A DNA stretch of 13,837 bases from an uncultured Oscillospiraceae bacterium (GCA_902490585.1 CABUEI010000049.1:1-13837), one strand, 5' to 3'; shown: positions 6,660-12,650, counted from the first letter of the stretch. Notes: generated by a model from the sequence alone, not told the origin. Program-made: numbers and translations.

Positions 6660-7577
6660 TCAGTCGCCCAGTCTTAACATTTCGTCTATACAACGCTTTG
6701 CACCAAGGCGGATTTCTTCGTCAAGTTCGATTTCTTCGCCGCCGTTGCCGCATACGCAATTGTAAACTGTAGCGAGACTTGTGAGGTGCATATTGTGACA
6801 GACACAGTCCTTTGATAACGGATAGAATTTCTTGTCGGGTTCATCAAAGCTGAGATGCTCAACTATGCTGTTTTCTGTACCGATGATAAATTCCTTTGCG
6901 TCGCTCTTCTTTGCGTAATTCATAATGCCTGTCGTACTGCCTGCATAGTCTGCAAGAGCCGTTACCGCAGGTGCACATTCGGGGTGAACGAGGAGAAGTG
7001 CATCGGGATGCTGAGCCTTTGCCTTTTCAACGTCCTTTACGCTCATACGCAGATGAGTGGGGCAACCGCCGCTCACCAGTTTGAAAGTCTTTTCCGGACA
7101 CTGCTTCTGTACAAAGTCGCCGAGGTTGCAGTCGGGTATGAAGAGTATCTTGTCGCTGTCGAGCTTCTTGACGATCTTAACTGCACTTGATGAAGTAACA
7201 CATACATCACATACGGTTTTAAGTTCTGAGGTAGTGTTTATGTAAGCTACAACTTTATAATCGGGGTACATATCTTTTAGCTGTGATATGAGGTCTTTGT
7301 CCATCTGTTCAGCCATAGGGCAACCTGCGTTACTGTCTGAAAGAATAACCTTCTTGTCGGGAGAGAGTATCTTTACAGTTTCAGCCATAAAGCGCACACC
7401 GCACATAAGTACCGTACTCTGCGGAGCTTTAGCTGCCATCTGACTGAGTGCAAATGAATCGCCTACGAAATCGGCAACGTCAAGAATATCCTGGCGCTGA
7501 TATGCGTGAGCCAGTATGCAGATATCTTTTTCTTTCTTTATTCTCAGGATTTCATCCTGCATTTCTCTAACTGTCAT
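6660..7577 (-). CDS. nadA: Quinolinate synthase NadA
   Basis: NadA condenses iminoaspartate with dihydroxyacetone phosphate to quinolinate in de novo NAD synthesis, using an oxygen-sensitive [4Fe-4S] cluster. The 305-aa length matches the family. Visible signatures include ILAHAYQRQDILDVADFVGDS (21-41), SDSNAGCPMA (80-89), VVAYINTTSELK (109-120), VTSSSAVKIV (127-136), GGCPTHLRM (170-178) and VHPECAPAV (197-205). The three cluster ligands are most likely C86, C172 and C260 (C258 is the alternative, both in KDCVCHNM). The ATG is preceded by AAAGGGAC. The partners nadB and nadC are not in the window; the gene stands alone with its own promoter. A 5-bp inverted repeat, GCAGA/TCTGC (7599-7603 and 7622-7626), lies in its leader and is too short to call an operator. 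Confidence 0.96.
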   Translation of the reverse strand: MTVREMQDEILRIKKEKDICILAHAYQRQDILDVADFVGDSFALSQMAAKAPQSTVLMCGVRFMAETVKILSPDKKVILSDSNAGCPMAEQMDKDLISQLKDMYPDYKVVAYINTTSELKTVCDVCVTSSSAVKIVKKLDSDKILFIPDCNLGDFVQKQCPEKTFKLVSGGCPTHLRMSVKDVEKAKAQHPDALLLVHPECAPAVTALADYAGSTTGIMNYAKKSDAKEFIIGTENSIVEHLSFDEPDKKFYPLSKDCVCHNMHLTSLATVYNCVCGNGGEEIELDEEIRLGAKRCIDEMLRLGD

Positions 7578-7632
7578 TGCTTGTCCCTTTCTTAAAAAGC
7601 AGATTTAAATGTCGTTTTACGTCTGCCATTCT

Positions 7633-7661
7633 ATTATAACTTGTTTTGCGGTTATCGTCAA
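7633..7661 (-). promoter_or_regulatory. nadA promoter
   Basis: On the minus strand TTGACG (7656-7661), a 17-bp spacer and TATAAT (7633-7638). It begins 5 bp after the terminator of the upstream signalling operon, a compact terminator-promoter junction. Confidence 0.8.
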
Positions 7662-7666
7662 GTAAA

Positions 7667-7696
7667 AAGCCACACTCTGTAGTAAAAGTGTGGCTT
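7667..7696 (-). terminator. Terminator of the REC/HD-GYP/GGDEF-HPt operon
   Basis: A 10-bp perfect stem AAGCCACACT (7687-7696 on the minus strand) / AGTGTGGCTT (7667-7676) with a 10-nt loop runs on into TTTTACTT. It is located 20 bp after the HPt stop codon. Confidence 0.85.
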
Positions 7697-7715
7697 GTTT
7701 GTCATGGCTGTATTA

Positions 7716-8090
7716 TTAAAGCTGTTTGATTGCAAGAATTGAGCTTTCATAGTTTGTTTTGAGCTCTTCAAGCATCTCGGGTGTGGTTTCGTTTGTTTTG
7801 CCACGCAGTGCTTCGGTTACTTCAAAAGCGGACTTATAGAGATTTTCAAGACCGAGGTTAAGGCAAAGTCCTTTAAGAGTGTGTGCGGCACGGAAAGCGG
7901 TTTCATAGTCTTTGTTTGCAAGAGCGGTGAAGATATCGTTGTAACTGGTATCTTCGGTGAAGATATCGTTGTAACTGGTATCTTCGGTGAACTTACCGAG
8001 ATATTTTGTTATCATCTTATCGTTCATCAGTCTTGAAAGCACGTCGGTATAGCTTCCTCCGAGTGCCTTGTAGCATTCTTCAAGTGTCAT
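7716..8090 (-). CDS. HPt (histidine phosphotransfer) domain protein
   Basis: This 124-aa all-helical protein is a single HPt domain that relays a phosphoryl group between a histidine kinase or hybrid receiver and a response regulator. The signature is AHTLKG with the phosphorylatable His at residue 70. The N-terminal EECYKALGGSYTDVLSRL is also typical. An exact 10-residue duplication, FTEDTSYNDI (34-43 and 44-53), comes from a 30-bp tandem DNA repeat and would extend the region between the early helices; without it the protein would be a normal 114 aa. Its ATG overlaps the TGA of the upstream signalling gene (ATGA), and AAAGGAGGA precedes it. The tight coupling suggests the receiver domain of that protein is its partner. 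No histidine kinase gene is visible nearby. Confidence 0.9.
   Translation of the reverse strand: MTLEECYKALGGSYTDVLSRLMNDKMITKYLGKFTEDTSYNDIFTEDTSYNDIFTALANKDYETAFRAAHTLKGLCLNLGLENLYKSAFEVTEALRGKTNETTPEMLEELKTNYESSILAIKQL
7925..7991. repeat. 30-bp exact tandem duplication inside the HPt gene
   Basis: Positions 7925-7961 match 7955-7991 without a mismatch, giving 2.2 copies of a 30-bp unit. Being a multiple of three, it keeps the frame and duplicates ten residues. Perfect identity implies recent slippage or duplication (or an assembly error). Confidence 0.95.
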
Positions 8091-10498
8091 TTTTCCTCCT
8101 TTGAGGCGTTCTTGTCAACATACATAAGTCTGTCCGCCTCGGCTAATGCTTTTTCTATCGGCTGTATGCCGTATACACCGCCGATAGCGGCAGTGCAGTT
8201 TACGTCAGGATAATCTGTAAGTTTTATCTCTGATATTTTTAGTTTGATTTCCGAAATCTTCTGATAGAATATCTTTTCGGGAATATTGGTCATCAACAGT
8301 ACAAATTCGTCACCGCCGAGCCTTATCAGAATATCACTGCTTCTGATACAGCTTTTAATGCTTTCGCATACTGTTTTAAGAACACAGTCGCCTGCGGCAT
8401 GACCGTAATGGTCGTTGATTTCCTTGAAATTATTTGCGTCAAGCATAGCGACCGCATCTATATAGCGCATTGACTTTGCTTGTTCTTCGTAATAACGGCG
8501 GTTATATGCGCCTGTCAGTGCGTCATGATACAACTGCCTGTTATAGCTTACGATATTATCCATGAAATCGGTTTTTCCGTAAGCACCCAGCAGAACGCCG
8601 TCTTTATCCTTGTATATCATTTCAAGCACATACGGCTTTCCGCTTATTTCAACGTATTTGGAGATAATCTGATAAATACTGTCGTCCGCAAATTCGAGCT
8701 TGCTCATCTGACCACGTTTTTCAAACGCCTTTGTGGAAACGCAGTTTTTACAACGCTGTTTCTTGCCCCATACCGCATAGCATTTATGCCCACGGCAGAC
8801 ATCAATCATTTCCTCGTTGCCGTCTTTACAGCCGGCTCTCACAACTTCATTGTCGGACATATCAATAAGTCGTACAACGTCAAACACGTTTGTCAGATGT
8901 TTTATCGTTTCTCTGATTTCTGCGTCTTCATCTTCATTCAGTCGGTATTCCGGACGAACTATTGCAAGTTCACGGTCGTTGATATCAATTATTCTGCCGA
9001 GAATGCCGGTATATTGCGGTTTTTCCTCGTTGCTCCAGAGTGTTCTGATACGCAGTTCATACCAACGGGTGTGACCGTTTATTGTAAGTTGTTTTTTTGT
9101 GCTGACTACAGGATTTTCGTATGTAGCGTCATTTTTAATCATATCTATAATAGTCTGCACATTATTCTTGCCTATGAAGTCCTGCTTGAGCCCGCTCGGG
9201 TGCATTGTGGTTTCCTGAAGTCCGAGAGTTTTTGCACCGTGTTCGGTTAATCGCAGGACATCAAGTACCGCATCGTATTCAAACTGTATTTCGCTCGTAC
9301 CGTCCGAGAAGAAGTTCCAACGGTCTTTGGAAGCAATCGGCAGATGAGCGGAGAAGGTGAGTTTTTCGGAAGAAATCTTGTTTTCGACAAGTTCTTCGGT
9401 AGCACGGATAAGTAATTTGTCATCTTGCGTATTATCTATCTTATCCGAAAGTTCGTCAAGGATCTGCTTTTCGCACTCTTTAAGGCATTGCAGAAGCAAG
9501 GGGTTGAAAGCACCGCACTGTCCGTCAAGAATCATCTCCATTGCCTTTTCATGTGTGTATGCTTTTTTATAGCATCTGTCGCTTGTAAGAGCATCATACA
9601 CATCGGCAAGTGCGGTAACCTGTGCGGAAATCGGTATTTCTTCGCCTTTCAGTCCGTCGGGGTAACCTCTGCCGTCGTATCTTTCGTGGTGCCAGCGGCA
9701 AATTTCATAAGCCTTGTCAAAAAGCGGATAGCTGTGTGTGTTGTGCAGTTCATGCAACATTTCCGCACCTATGACGGAGTGAGTTTTCATTATCTCAAAC
9801 TCTTCAGCGGTCAGCTTTCCGGGCTTATTGAGTATTTTGTCATCTATCGAAATCTTTCCTATATCATGCAGGGAAGAGGCTGTGCTTATAAGCAACATAT
9901 CATTTTCGGTCAGATGATATTTACTTGTTTTTTCTATCAGCTTTTGCAACAGTATAGCCGTAAACTGTTTTATATGATGAACGTGCATTCCGCTCTCACC
10001 GTTTCTGAATTCAACTATGTGAGCCAGAACGTTTATCATCATGCGGTTGTTTTTTTCGTTTTCGTAAACCTGTTCTTCAAGCGCACCCAACAGTTTTTTC
10101 TGCTTGCGGTAGAGCATAAGGGTATTTGAAACAAGTTTATGTATAACAAAGCTGTCAAACGGTCTGCGAATATAGTCTGTTACACCCATTTCAAACGCTT
10201 TACGGATATAACTCTGTGATGTTTCGGTAGAAATCATTATAACAGGAGTATCATCTGTCCAACGGTAGCGTTTCATTACGTCCAGTACGCCGAAACCGTC
10301 AACAACAGGCATTATAATGTCAAGTAGAACAAGGTCAATGTCGTATACACGTTCTTTAAGGATATTGAGTGCTTCTTCGCCGTTTGACGCTTCGATTATA
10401 TCATAGTCGTCAGACAGCATATCGCTTAGCATTTCACGGTTAATTTGAGAATCATCTACAACGAGTATTGCAGCGTTTTTCCGTGATGAGTTATACAC
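8087..10498 (-). CDS. REC / HD-GYP / PAS / GGDEF cyclic-di-GMP signalling protein
   Basis: This 803-aa cytoplasmic protein combines synthesis and breakdown of c-di-GMP. A receiver domain (about 10-125) has acidic D15/D16 and phospho-acceptor D60, but Arg (R112) where Lys is normal. The HD-GYP phosphodiesterase (about 150-345) keeps H172, H211-D212, H240, H270-H271, GYP (278-280) and D299. A PAS domain (about 390-510) follows. Next comes a PAS-like domain (about 525-640) with a cysteine cluster, C557, C568, C573, C583 and C586, the last two as CKNC. The C-terminal GGDEF diguanylate cyclase (about 645-800) has an intact GGDEF (728-732) and an RSSD inhibitory site (719-722) at the canonical five-residue spacing. 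A KISEIKL heptad-like segment is doubled at 747-760. Translation starts at GTG with AAGGAGG 7 nt upstream. It overlaps the HPt gene by 4 bp. Confidence 0.95.
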   Translation of the reverse strand: MYNSSRKNAAILVVDDSQINREMLSDMLSDDYDIIEASNGEEALNILKERVYDIDLVLLDIIMPVVDGFGVLDVMKRYRWTDDTPVIMISTETSQSYIRKAFEMGVTDYIRRPFDSFVIHKLVSNTLMLYRKQKKLLGALEEQVYENEKNNRMMINVLAHIVEFRNGESGMHVHHIKQFTAILLQKLIEKTSKYHLTENDMLLISTASSLHDIGKISIDDKILNKPGKLTAEEFEIMKTHSVIGAEMLHELHNTHSYPLFDKAYEICRWHHERYDGRGYPDGLKGEEIPISAQVTALADVYDALTSDRCYKKAYTHEKAMEMILDGQCGAFNPLLLQCLKECEKQILDELSDKIDNTQDDKLLIRATEELVENKISSEKLTFSAHLPIASKDRWNFFSDGTSEIQFEYDAVLDVLRLTEHGAKTLGLQETTMHPSGLKQDFIGKNNVQTIIDMIKNDATYENPVVSTKKQLTINGHTRWYELRIRTLWSNEEKPQYTGILGRIIDINDRELAIVRPEYRLNEDEDAEIRETIKHLTNVFDVVRLIDMSDNEVVRAGCKDGNEEMIDVCRGHKCYAVWGKKQRCKNCVSTKAFEKRGQMSKLEFADDSIYQIISKYVEISGKPYVLEMIYKDKDGVLLGAYGKTDFMDNIVSYNRQLYHDALTGAYNRRYYEEQAKSMRYIDAVAMLDANNFKEINDHYGHAAGDCVLKTVCESIKSCIRSSDILIRLGGDEFVLLMTNIPEKIFYQKISEIKLKISEIKLTDYPDVNCTAAIGGVYGIQPIEKALAEADRLMYVDKNASKEEK

Positions 10499-10552
10499 AA
10501 TATCCCTCCTTACCGTTAATCGTTATACAGTTCACTTGTGACTATTATATTA

Positions 10553-10581
10553 AGTATAAACCTTTTTGGCAGTCAAGTCAA
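10553..10581 (-). promoter_or_regulatory. Promoter of the c-di-GMP signalling operon
   Basis: On the minus strand TTGACT (10576-10581), a 17-bp spacer and TATACT (10553-10558). A second TTGACT overlaps it 5 bp downstream, and a TATAAT lies just beyond the -10 box at poor spacing, so the exact start could shift. The leader is about 50 nt. Confidence 0.65.
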
Positions 10582-10807
10582 TAGAAACAAGAGGAAATTG
10601 TCGTTTGTTACGGTTTCGGGCAAATGTCAGAGCAAGTTCATGTCGCAAAATACCGTAAAATTTGCACCGGATACCGTCGGAATGATGTGTGCCGATATAA
10701 GTACGGCAGAGTTACCCAAATTTGTGAAACGTATAAGAAAAAGTGGAAATAAGAAAACGGCGGTTGACTTTTAAAAAGCATAAGTTGCATAATGTAATCG
10801 GAAGCAG
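10582..10807. other. Intergenic stretch before the tRNA-Pro locus
   Basis: I see no supported gene in these 226 bp. A 78-codon frame crossing it has no ribosome site and overlaps the neighbouring promoter. A possible weak second rightward promoter, TTGACT (10764-10769), 18 bp, CATAAT (10788-10793), precedes the strong one at 10808. Confidence 0.4.
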
Positions 10808-10836
10808 TTGACAACTGAATTTTGATATGATATAAT
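10808..10836 (+). promoter_or_regulatory. Perfect-consensus promoter of the repeat array and tRNA-Pro
   Basis: TTGACA (10808-10813), exactly 17 bp, TATAAT (10831-10836): a full consensus vegetative promoter as expected for a stable-RNA gene. The transcript would start near 10843, about 38 nt before the first 199-bp unit and about 635 nt before the tRNA. No terminator lies between, so the array and tRNA should form one primary transcript. Confidence 0.88.
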
Positions 10837-10880
10837 ATTAAAGCTGAAATTACACATGCTAGATTTTGATTATAAATTTT

Positions 10881-11079
10881 CGAGGTGTAGCGCAGGTGGT
10901 AAACACTGCTTTGGGCAAAAAACGAGAGCGCTGCCGGTGGCAGAAGAAGCGAACGTTTTTGGGCGTAGCGGTCGGAATGTCAAGGCTTGGTACAAGCCGA
11001 AGAGATTACGGGCACCGCAAGAGGGCGTACAAAGCAGAGTTGATAATAGCTGAAACAAATAAAATTGAATAAACAATAT
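10881..11079 (+). repeat. tRNA-Pro-derived 199-bp repeat, unit 1
   Basis: First of three head-to-tail copies with a period of exactly 199 bp. The first 21 bases equal the first 21 bases of the tRNA-Pro gene at 11478. After a short divergent stretch the nine bases TGCTTTGGG, part of the anticodon stem and loop of that tRNA, are also shared. The remaining about 165 bp have no counterpart in the tRNA. The second D-stem strand (GCGC in the tRNA) is absent, as are the T arm and acceptor 3' strand, so this is not a functional tRNA. The last 40 bp are an AT-rich linker that also precedes the true tRNA. Confidence 0.95.
10902..11041 (+). ncRNA. Candidate structured RNA within each repeat unit (unit 1 shown)
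   Basis: The unit folds on paper into a closed domain. The outer stem pairs AAC (10902-10904) and CTGCTTTG (10906-10913) with CAAAGCAG (11030-11037) and GTT (11039-11041), 11 bp around one A-A mismatch. Inside, AAAAACG (10918-10924) pairs with CGTTTTT (10954-10960), enclosing the hairpin CTGCC/GGCAG (10931-10943). GCGGT (10968-10972) pairs with ACCGC (11014-11018), enclosing the 6-bp hairpin GGCTTG/CAAGCC (10984-10998). The same positions plus 199 and plus 398 hold in units 2 and 3. I do not recognise a known RNA family. Covariation cannot be judged because the copies are identical. Confidence 0.45.
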
Positions 11080-11278
11080 CGAGGTGTAGCGCAGGTGGTA
11101 AACACTGCTTTGGGCAAAAAACGAGAGCGCTGCCGGTGGCAGAAGAAGCGAACGTTTTTGGGCGTAGCGGTCGGAATGTCAAGGCTTGGTACAAGCCGAA
11201 GAGATTACGGGCACCGCAAGAGGGCGTACAAAGCAGAGTTGATAATAGCTGAAACAAATAAAATTGAATAAACAATAT
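11080..11278 (+). repeat. tRNA-Pro-derived 199-bp repeat, unit 2
   Basis: Identical to unit 1 by eye over the full 199 bp, immediately adjacent to it. Total identity argues for recent amplification, gene conversion between copies, or assembly duplication. The unit length is not a multiple of three, so any reading frame shifts from copy to copy. Confidence 0.95.
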
Positions 11279-11477
11279 CGAGGTGTAGCGCAGGTGGTAA
11301 ACACTGCTTTGGGCAAAAAACGAGAGCGCTGCCGGTGGCAGAAGAAGCGAACGTTTTTGGGCGTAGCGGTCGGAATGTCAAGGCTTGGTACAAGCCGAAG
11401 AGATTACGGGCACCGCAAGAGGGCGTACAAAGCAGAGTTGATAATAGCTGAAACAAATAAAATTGAATAAACAATAT
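11279..11477 (+). repeat. tRNA-Pro-derived 199-bp repeat, unit 3
   Basis: Third identical copy. It ends at 11477, and the tRNA-Pro gene begins at 11478, exactly in register as if it were the start of a fourth unit. The AT-rich linker at its end therefore forms the immediate 5' flank of the tRNA and would be cut off by RNase P. Confidence 0.95.
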
Positions 11478-11553
11478 CGAGGTGTAGCGCAGGTGGTAGC
11501 GCGCCTGCTTTGGGAGCAGGATGCCGCAGGTTCGAGTCCTGTCACCTCGACCA
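11478..11553 (+). tRNA. tRNA-Pro (anticodon UGG)
   Basis: A complete 76-nt cloverleaf. The acceptor stem is CGAGGTG (11478-11484) / CACCTCG (11543-11549), with discriminator A and encoded CCA (11551-11553). The D stem is GCGC/GCGC. The anticodon stem CCTGC/GCAGG encloses the loop TTTGGGA with anticodon TGG. The variable loop has five bases, and the T arm is GCAGG-TTCGAGT-CCTGT. UGG reads all or most proline codons, so the gene may be essential if it is the only copy. It is preceded by the 199-bp repeat array and followed after 10 nt by an intrinsic terminator. Confidence 0.98.
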
Positions 11554-11563
11554 TAATCCTTTC

Positions 11564-11594
11564 AAACCGCATTGTTATGCGGTTTGTTTTTTTT
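11564..11594 (+). terminator. Terminator of the tRNA-Pro transcript
   Basis: A 9-bp perfect stem AAACCGCAT (11564-11572) / ATGCGGTTT (11577-11585) with a TGTT loop is followed by G and eight T. The whole stem-loop is duplicated at 11726-11747. Confidence 0.92.
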
Positions 11595-11712
11595 GCTGAC
11601 CGTTTTGCTGACCGTTTTCTGACCGTTTCATTTCATAAAAAATTTTGTTGAGTACACTTACGGCACGTTCTTCTTCCTGCGGAACAGGTGAGAATATGTG
11701 TTCTATGTCATC
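11575..11712 (-). pseudogene. C-terminal remnant of a tyrosine integrase
   Basis: A 45-codon open frame on the minus strand, closed upstream by TGA at 11713-11715, reads from DDIEHIFSPVPQEEERAV to a Q/N/G/K-rich tail and stops inside the tRNA terminator. The pattern resembles the end of phage or transposon tyrosine recombinases, where a segment like xYSHVxPExxxxAVxxLN carries the nucleophilic Tyr. Here that segment reads IFSPV, so the Tyr would be Phe and the His Pro. The position directly 3' of a tRNA gene, between duplicated terminators, fits an integration scar. The similarity is judged from memory of family patterns, and the fragment is short. Confidence 0.5.
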
Positions 11713-11724
11713 TCACAACCCTTT

Positions 11725-11754
11725 TAAACCGCATTGTTATGCGGTTTATTTTTT
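11725..11754 (+). repeat. Second copy of the tRNA terminator (possible att remnant)
   Basis: The 22-nt stem-loop at 11726-11747 is identical to that of the tRNA terminator 162 bp upstream, and is again followed by a T run (11749-11754). Just before it, TGTCATCTC (11706-11714) resembles TGTCACCTC of the tRNA 3' end. The pair looks like a decayed direct repeat flanking the integrase fragment. It may still terminate transcription. Confidence 0.6.
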
Positions 11755-11762
11755 GTATAAGG

Positions 11763-11786
11763 AAAAACCCCCGGCTGTGCCGGAGG
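11763..11786 (-). terminator. Terminator of the DUF2461 gene
   Basis: On the minus strand CCTCCGGC (11779-11786), loop ACA and GCCGGGGG (11768-11775), eight pairs with one G-T, are followed by TTTTT (11763-11767). It lies about 170 bp beyond the DUF2461 stop codon. Confidence 0.75.
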
Positions 11787-11957
11787 AAAAAGAGTTTAAG
11801 CGTTGAATAAAAAACTTCAACTTTATGAGTAATGAGTAATAAGCTTTTGCAGGCGTCAGAACGTATTAGCGTCTTTAGACATATGCCAGAAAACAGCCTT
11901 TTCAGTGTTTTCTGTAAAACCGGCTCCACCGGTGGATATTTACTGTCGTTAAGTGCA
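11787..11957. other. Gene-free stretch with inverted repeats
   Basis: It holds no supported gene. It contains GTTGAA/TTCAAC (11802-11821), a perfect 9-bp inverted repeat CAGAAAACA (11887-11895) / TGTTTTCTG (11906-11914), and ACCGG/CCGGT close after it. The second repeat lies 43 bp past the DUF2461 stop on its transcript but is not followed by a T run. Confidence 0.4.
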
Positions 11958-12617
11958 TCATTCCTCGTTTATTGCATTGTGGATAAATCGGCAGATAGGG
12001 TACAGAGAGCGGAATCCGTCAAGGATAAGCGGCTTTAAATCGGGAGTGAAAACCGTTTCGATTTCGTATGTGAAGCTAGCAGAACAGCTGATGGATTTGC
12101 GGTTGTACCAGCCGTCAAGCAGTGGAGGAACCTCGCCTTTTTTACGTTTATAAAAGTTACCGTCAAGCGTGAAGATCTTTTGCTTGTTGAACGCTCTGAC
12201 AAGCTTTGAGAAGCCGTCGGGGTTTTCGTCAATGGTGTTTCTGAACTTCTGCATAGAACCTGCGGAAGCACTCCACATGCCCATTCCGTAGCCCCAGCCC
12301 TCGCATGAAAGCTCAAAGTAGAATGCAGGAGCAACCCACCAGTCCTGCCTTGTTTCCTTGAATGTAAACCAATAGTTATCACGGTATGGGTATGCGTGGG
12401 GGAAGCGTGCGTCCTTGACTATCCTTGAAACAGAACTTACCGTGTCATAGCCGATTTCACCGTAGAAATCGCAGAAAAGCTCTTCACAGAGCGATTTCAT
12501 GGGCTTTGCAAGGTTCTGCTTATAGTCTTCTTTGTGCTCATCATACCAGTTTTTGTTATTATTAAGCCGTATTCCCCACAGGAAATCAACGGCTGATCTG
12601 TCAAAACCTTCAAACAT
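11958..12617 (-). CDS. DUF2461 (TIGR02453-type) protein
   Basis: This 219-aa soluble protein begins FEGFDRSAVDFLWGIRLNNN, followed by KNWYDEHKEDYKQNL, the typical opening of the DUF2461 family. The mid-protein block SRIVKDARFPHAYPYRDNYW (63-82) and the aromatic-rich section WWVAPAFYFELSCEGWGYG (92-110) also fit. The biochemical function of the family is not known to me and nothing in the neighbourhood defines it. The ATG has AAAGGA 9 nt upstream. It has its own promoter and shares a divergent regulatory region with the TspO gene. Confidence 0.85.
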   Translation of the reverse strand: MFEGFDRSAVDFLWGIRLNNNKNWYDEHKEDYKQNLAKPMKSLCEELFCDFYGEIGYDTVSSVSRIVKDARFPHAYPYRDNYWFTFKETRQDWWVAPAFYFELSCEGWGYGMGMWSASAGSMQKFRNTIDENPDGFSKLVRAFNKQKIFTLDGNFYKRKKGEVPPLLDGWYNRKSISCSASFTYEIETVFTPDLKPLILDGFRSLYPICRFIHNAINEE

Positions 12618-12650
12618 TTTTGTGTATCCTTTCGTGTTATTACAACGTAT

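Noticed and set aside
8480..9250. Long frame on the plus strand antisense to the GGDEF protein
   Set aside because: A shadow of the 803-codon gene, which has clear catalytic motifs. No promoter or ribosome site on the plus strand.
10538..10774. 78-codon plus-strand frame between the signalling operon and the tRNA locus
   Set aside because: GTG start without a ribosome site, overlaps the neighbouring promoter, no recognisable domain.
11065..11271. 68-codon open frames on the plus strand in each 199-bp unit (TTG start, Arg/Lys-rich), overlapping from copy to copy by TTGAATAA
   Set aside because: No ribosome site, a rare start codon, the frame shifts between copies because 199 is not a multiple of three, and the sequence includes the tRNA 5' part. 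Structure in the RNA explains the region better.
11006..11474. Minus-strand open frames of up to 89 codons running through the repeat array
   Set aside because: They run against the strong promoter, have no ribosome site, and arise from the repeated composition.
10881..11477. CRISPR array
   Set aside because: The whole 199-bp unit is repeated without variable spacers, and no cas genes are present.
10881..11553. Group I intron in the tRNA-Pro anticodon loop
   Set aside because: The unit is short, I see no conserved core elements, and the 3' half of the tRNA does not follow each unit. The real tRNA is intact and uninterrupted.
11708..11929. 73-codon minus-strand frame reaching across the duplicated terminator
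   Set aside because: It crosses two terminator stems, has no ribosome site and no domain.
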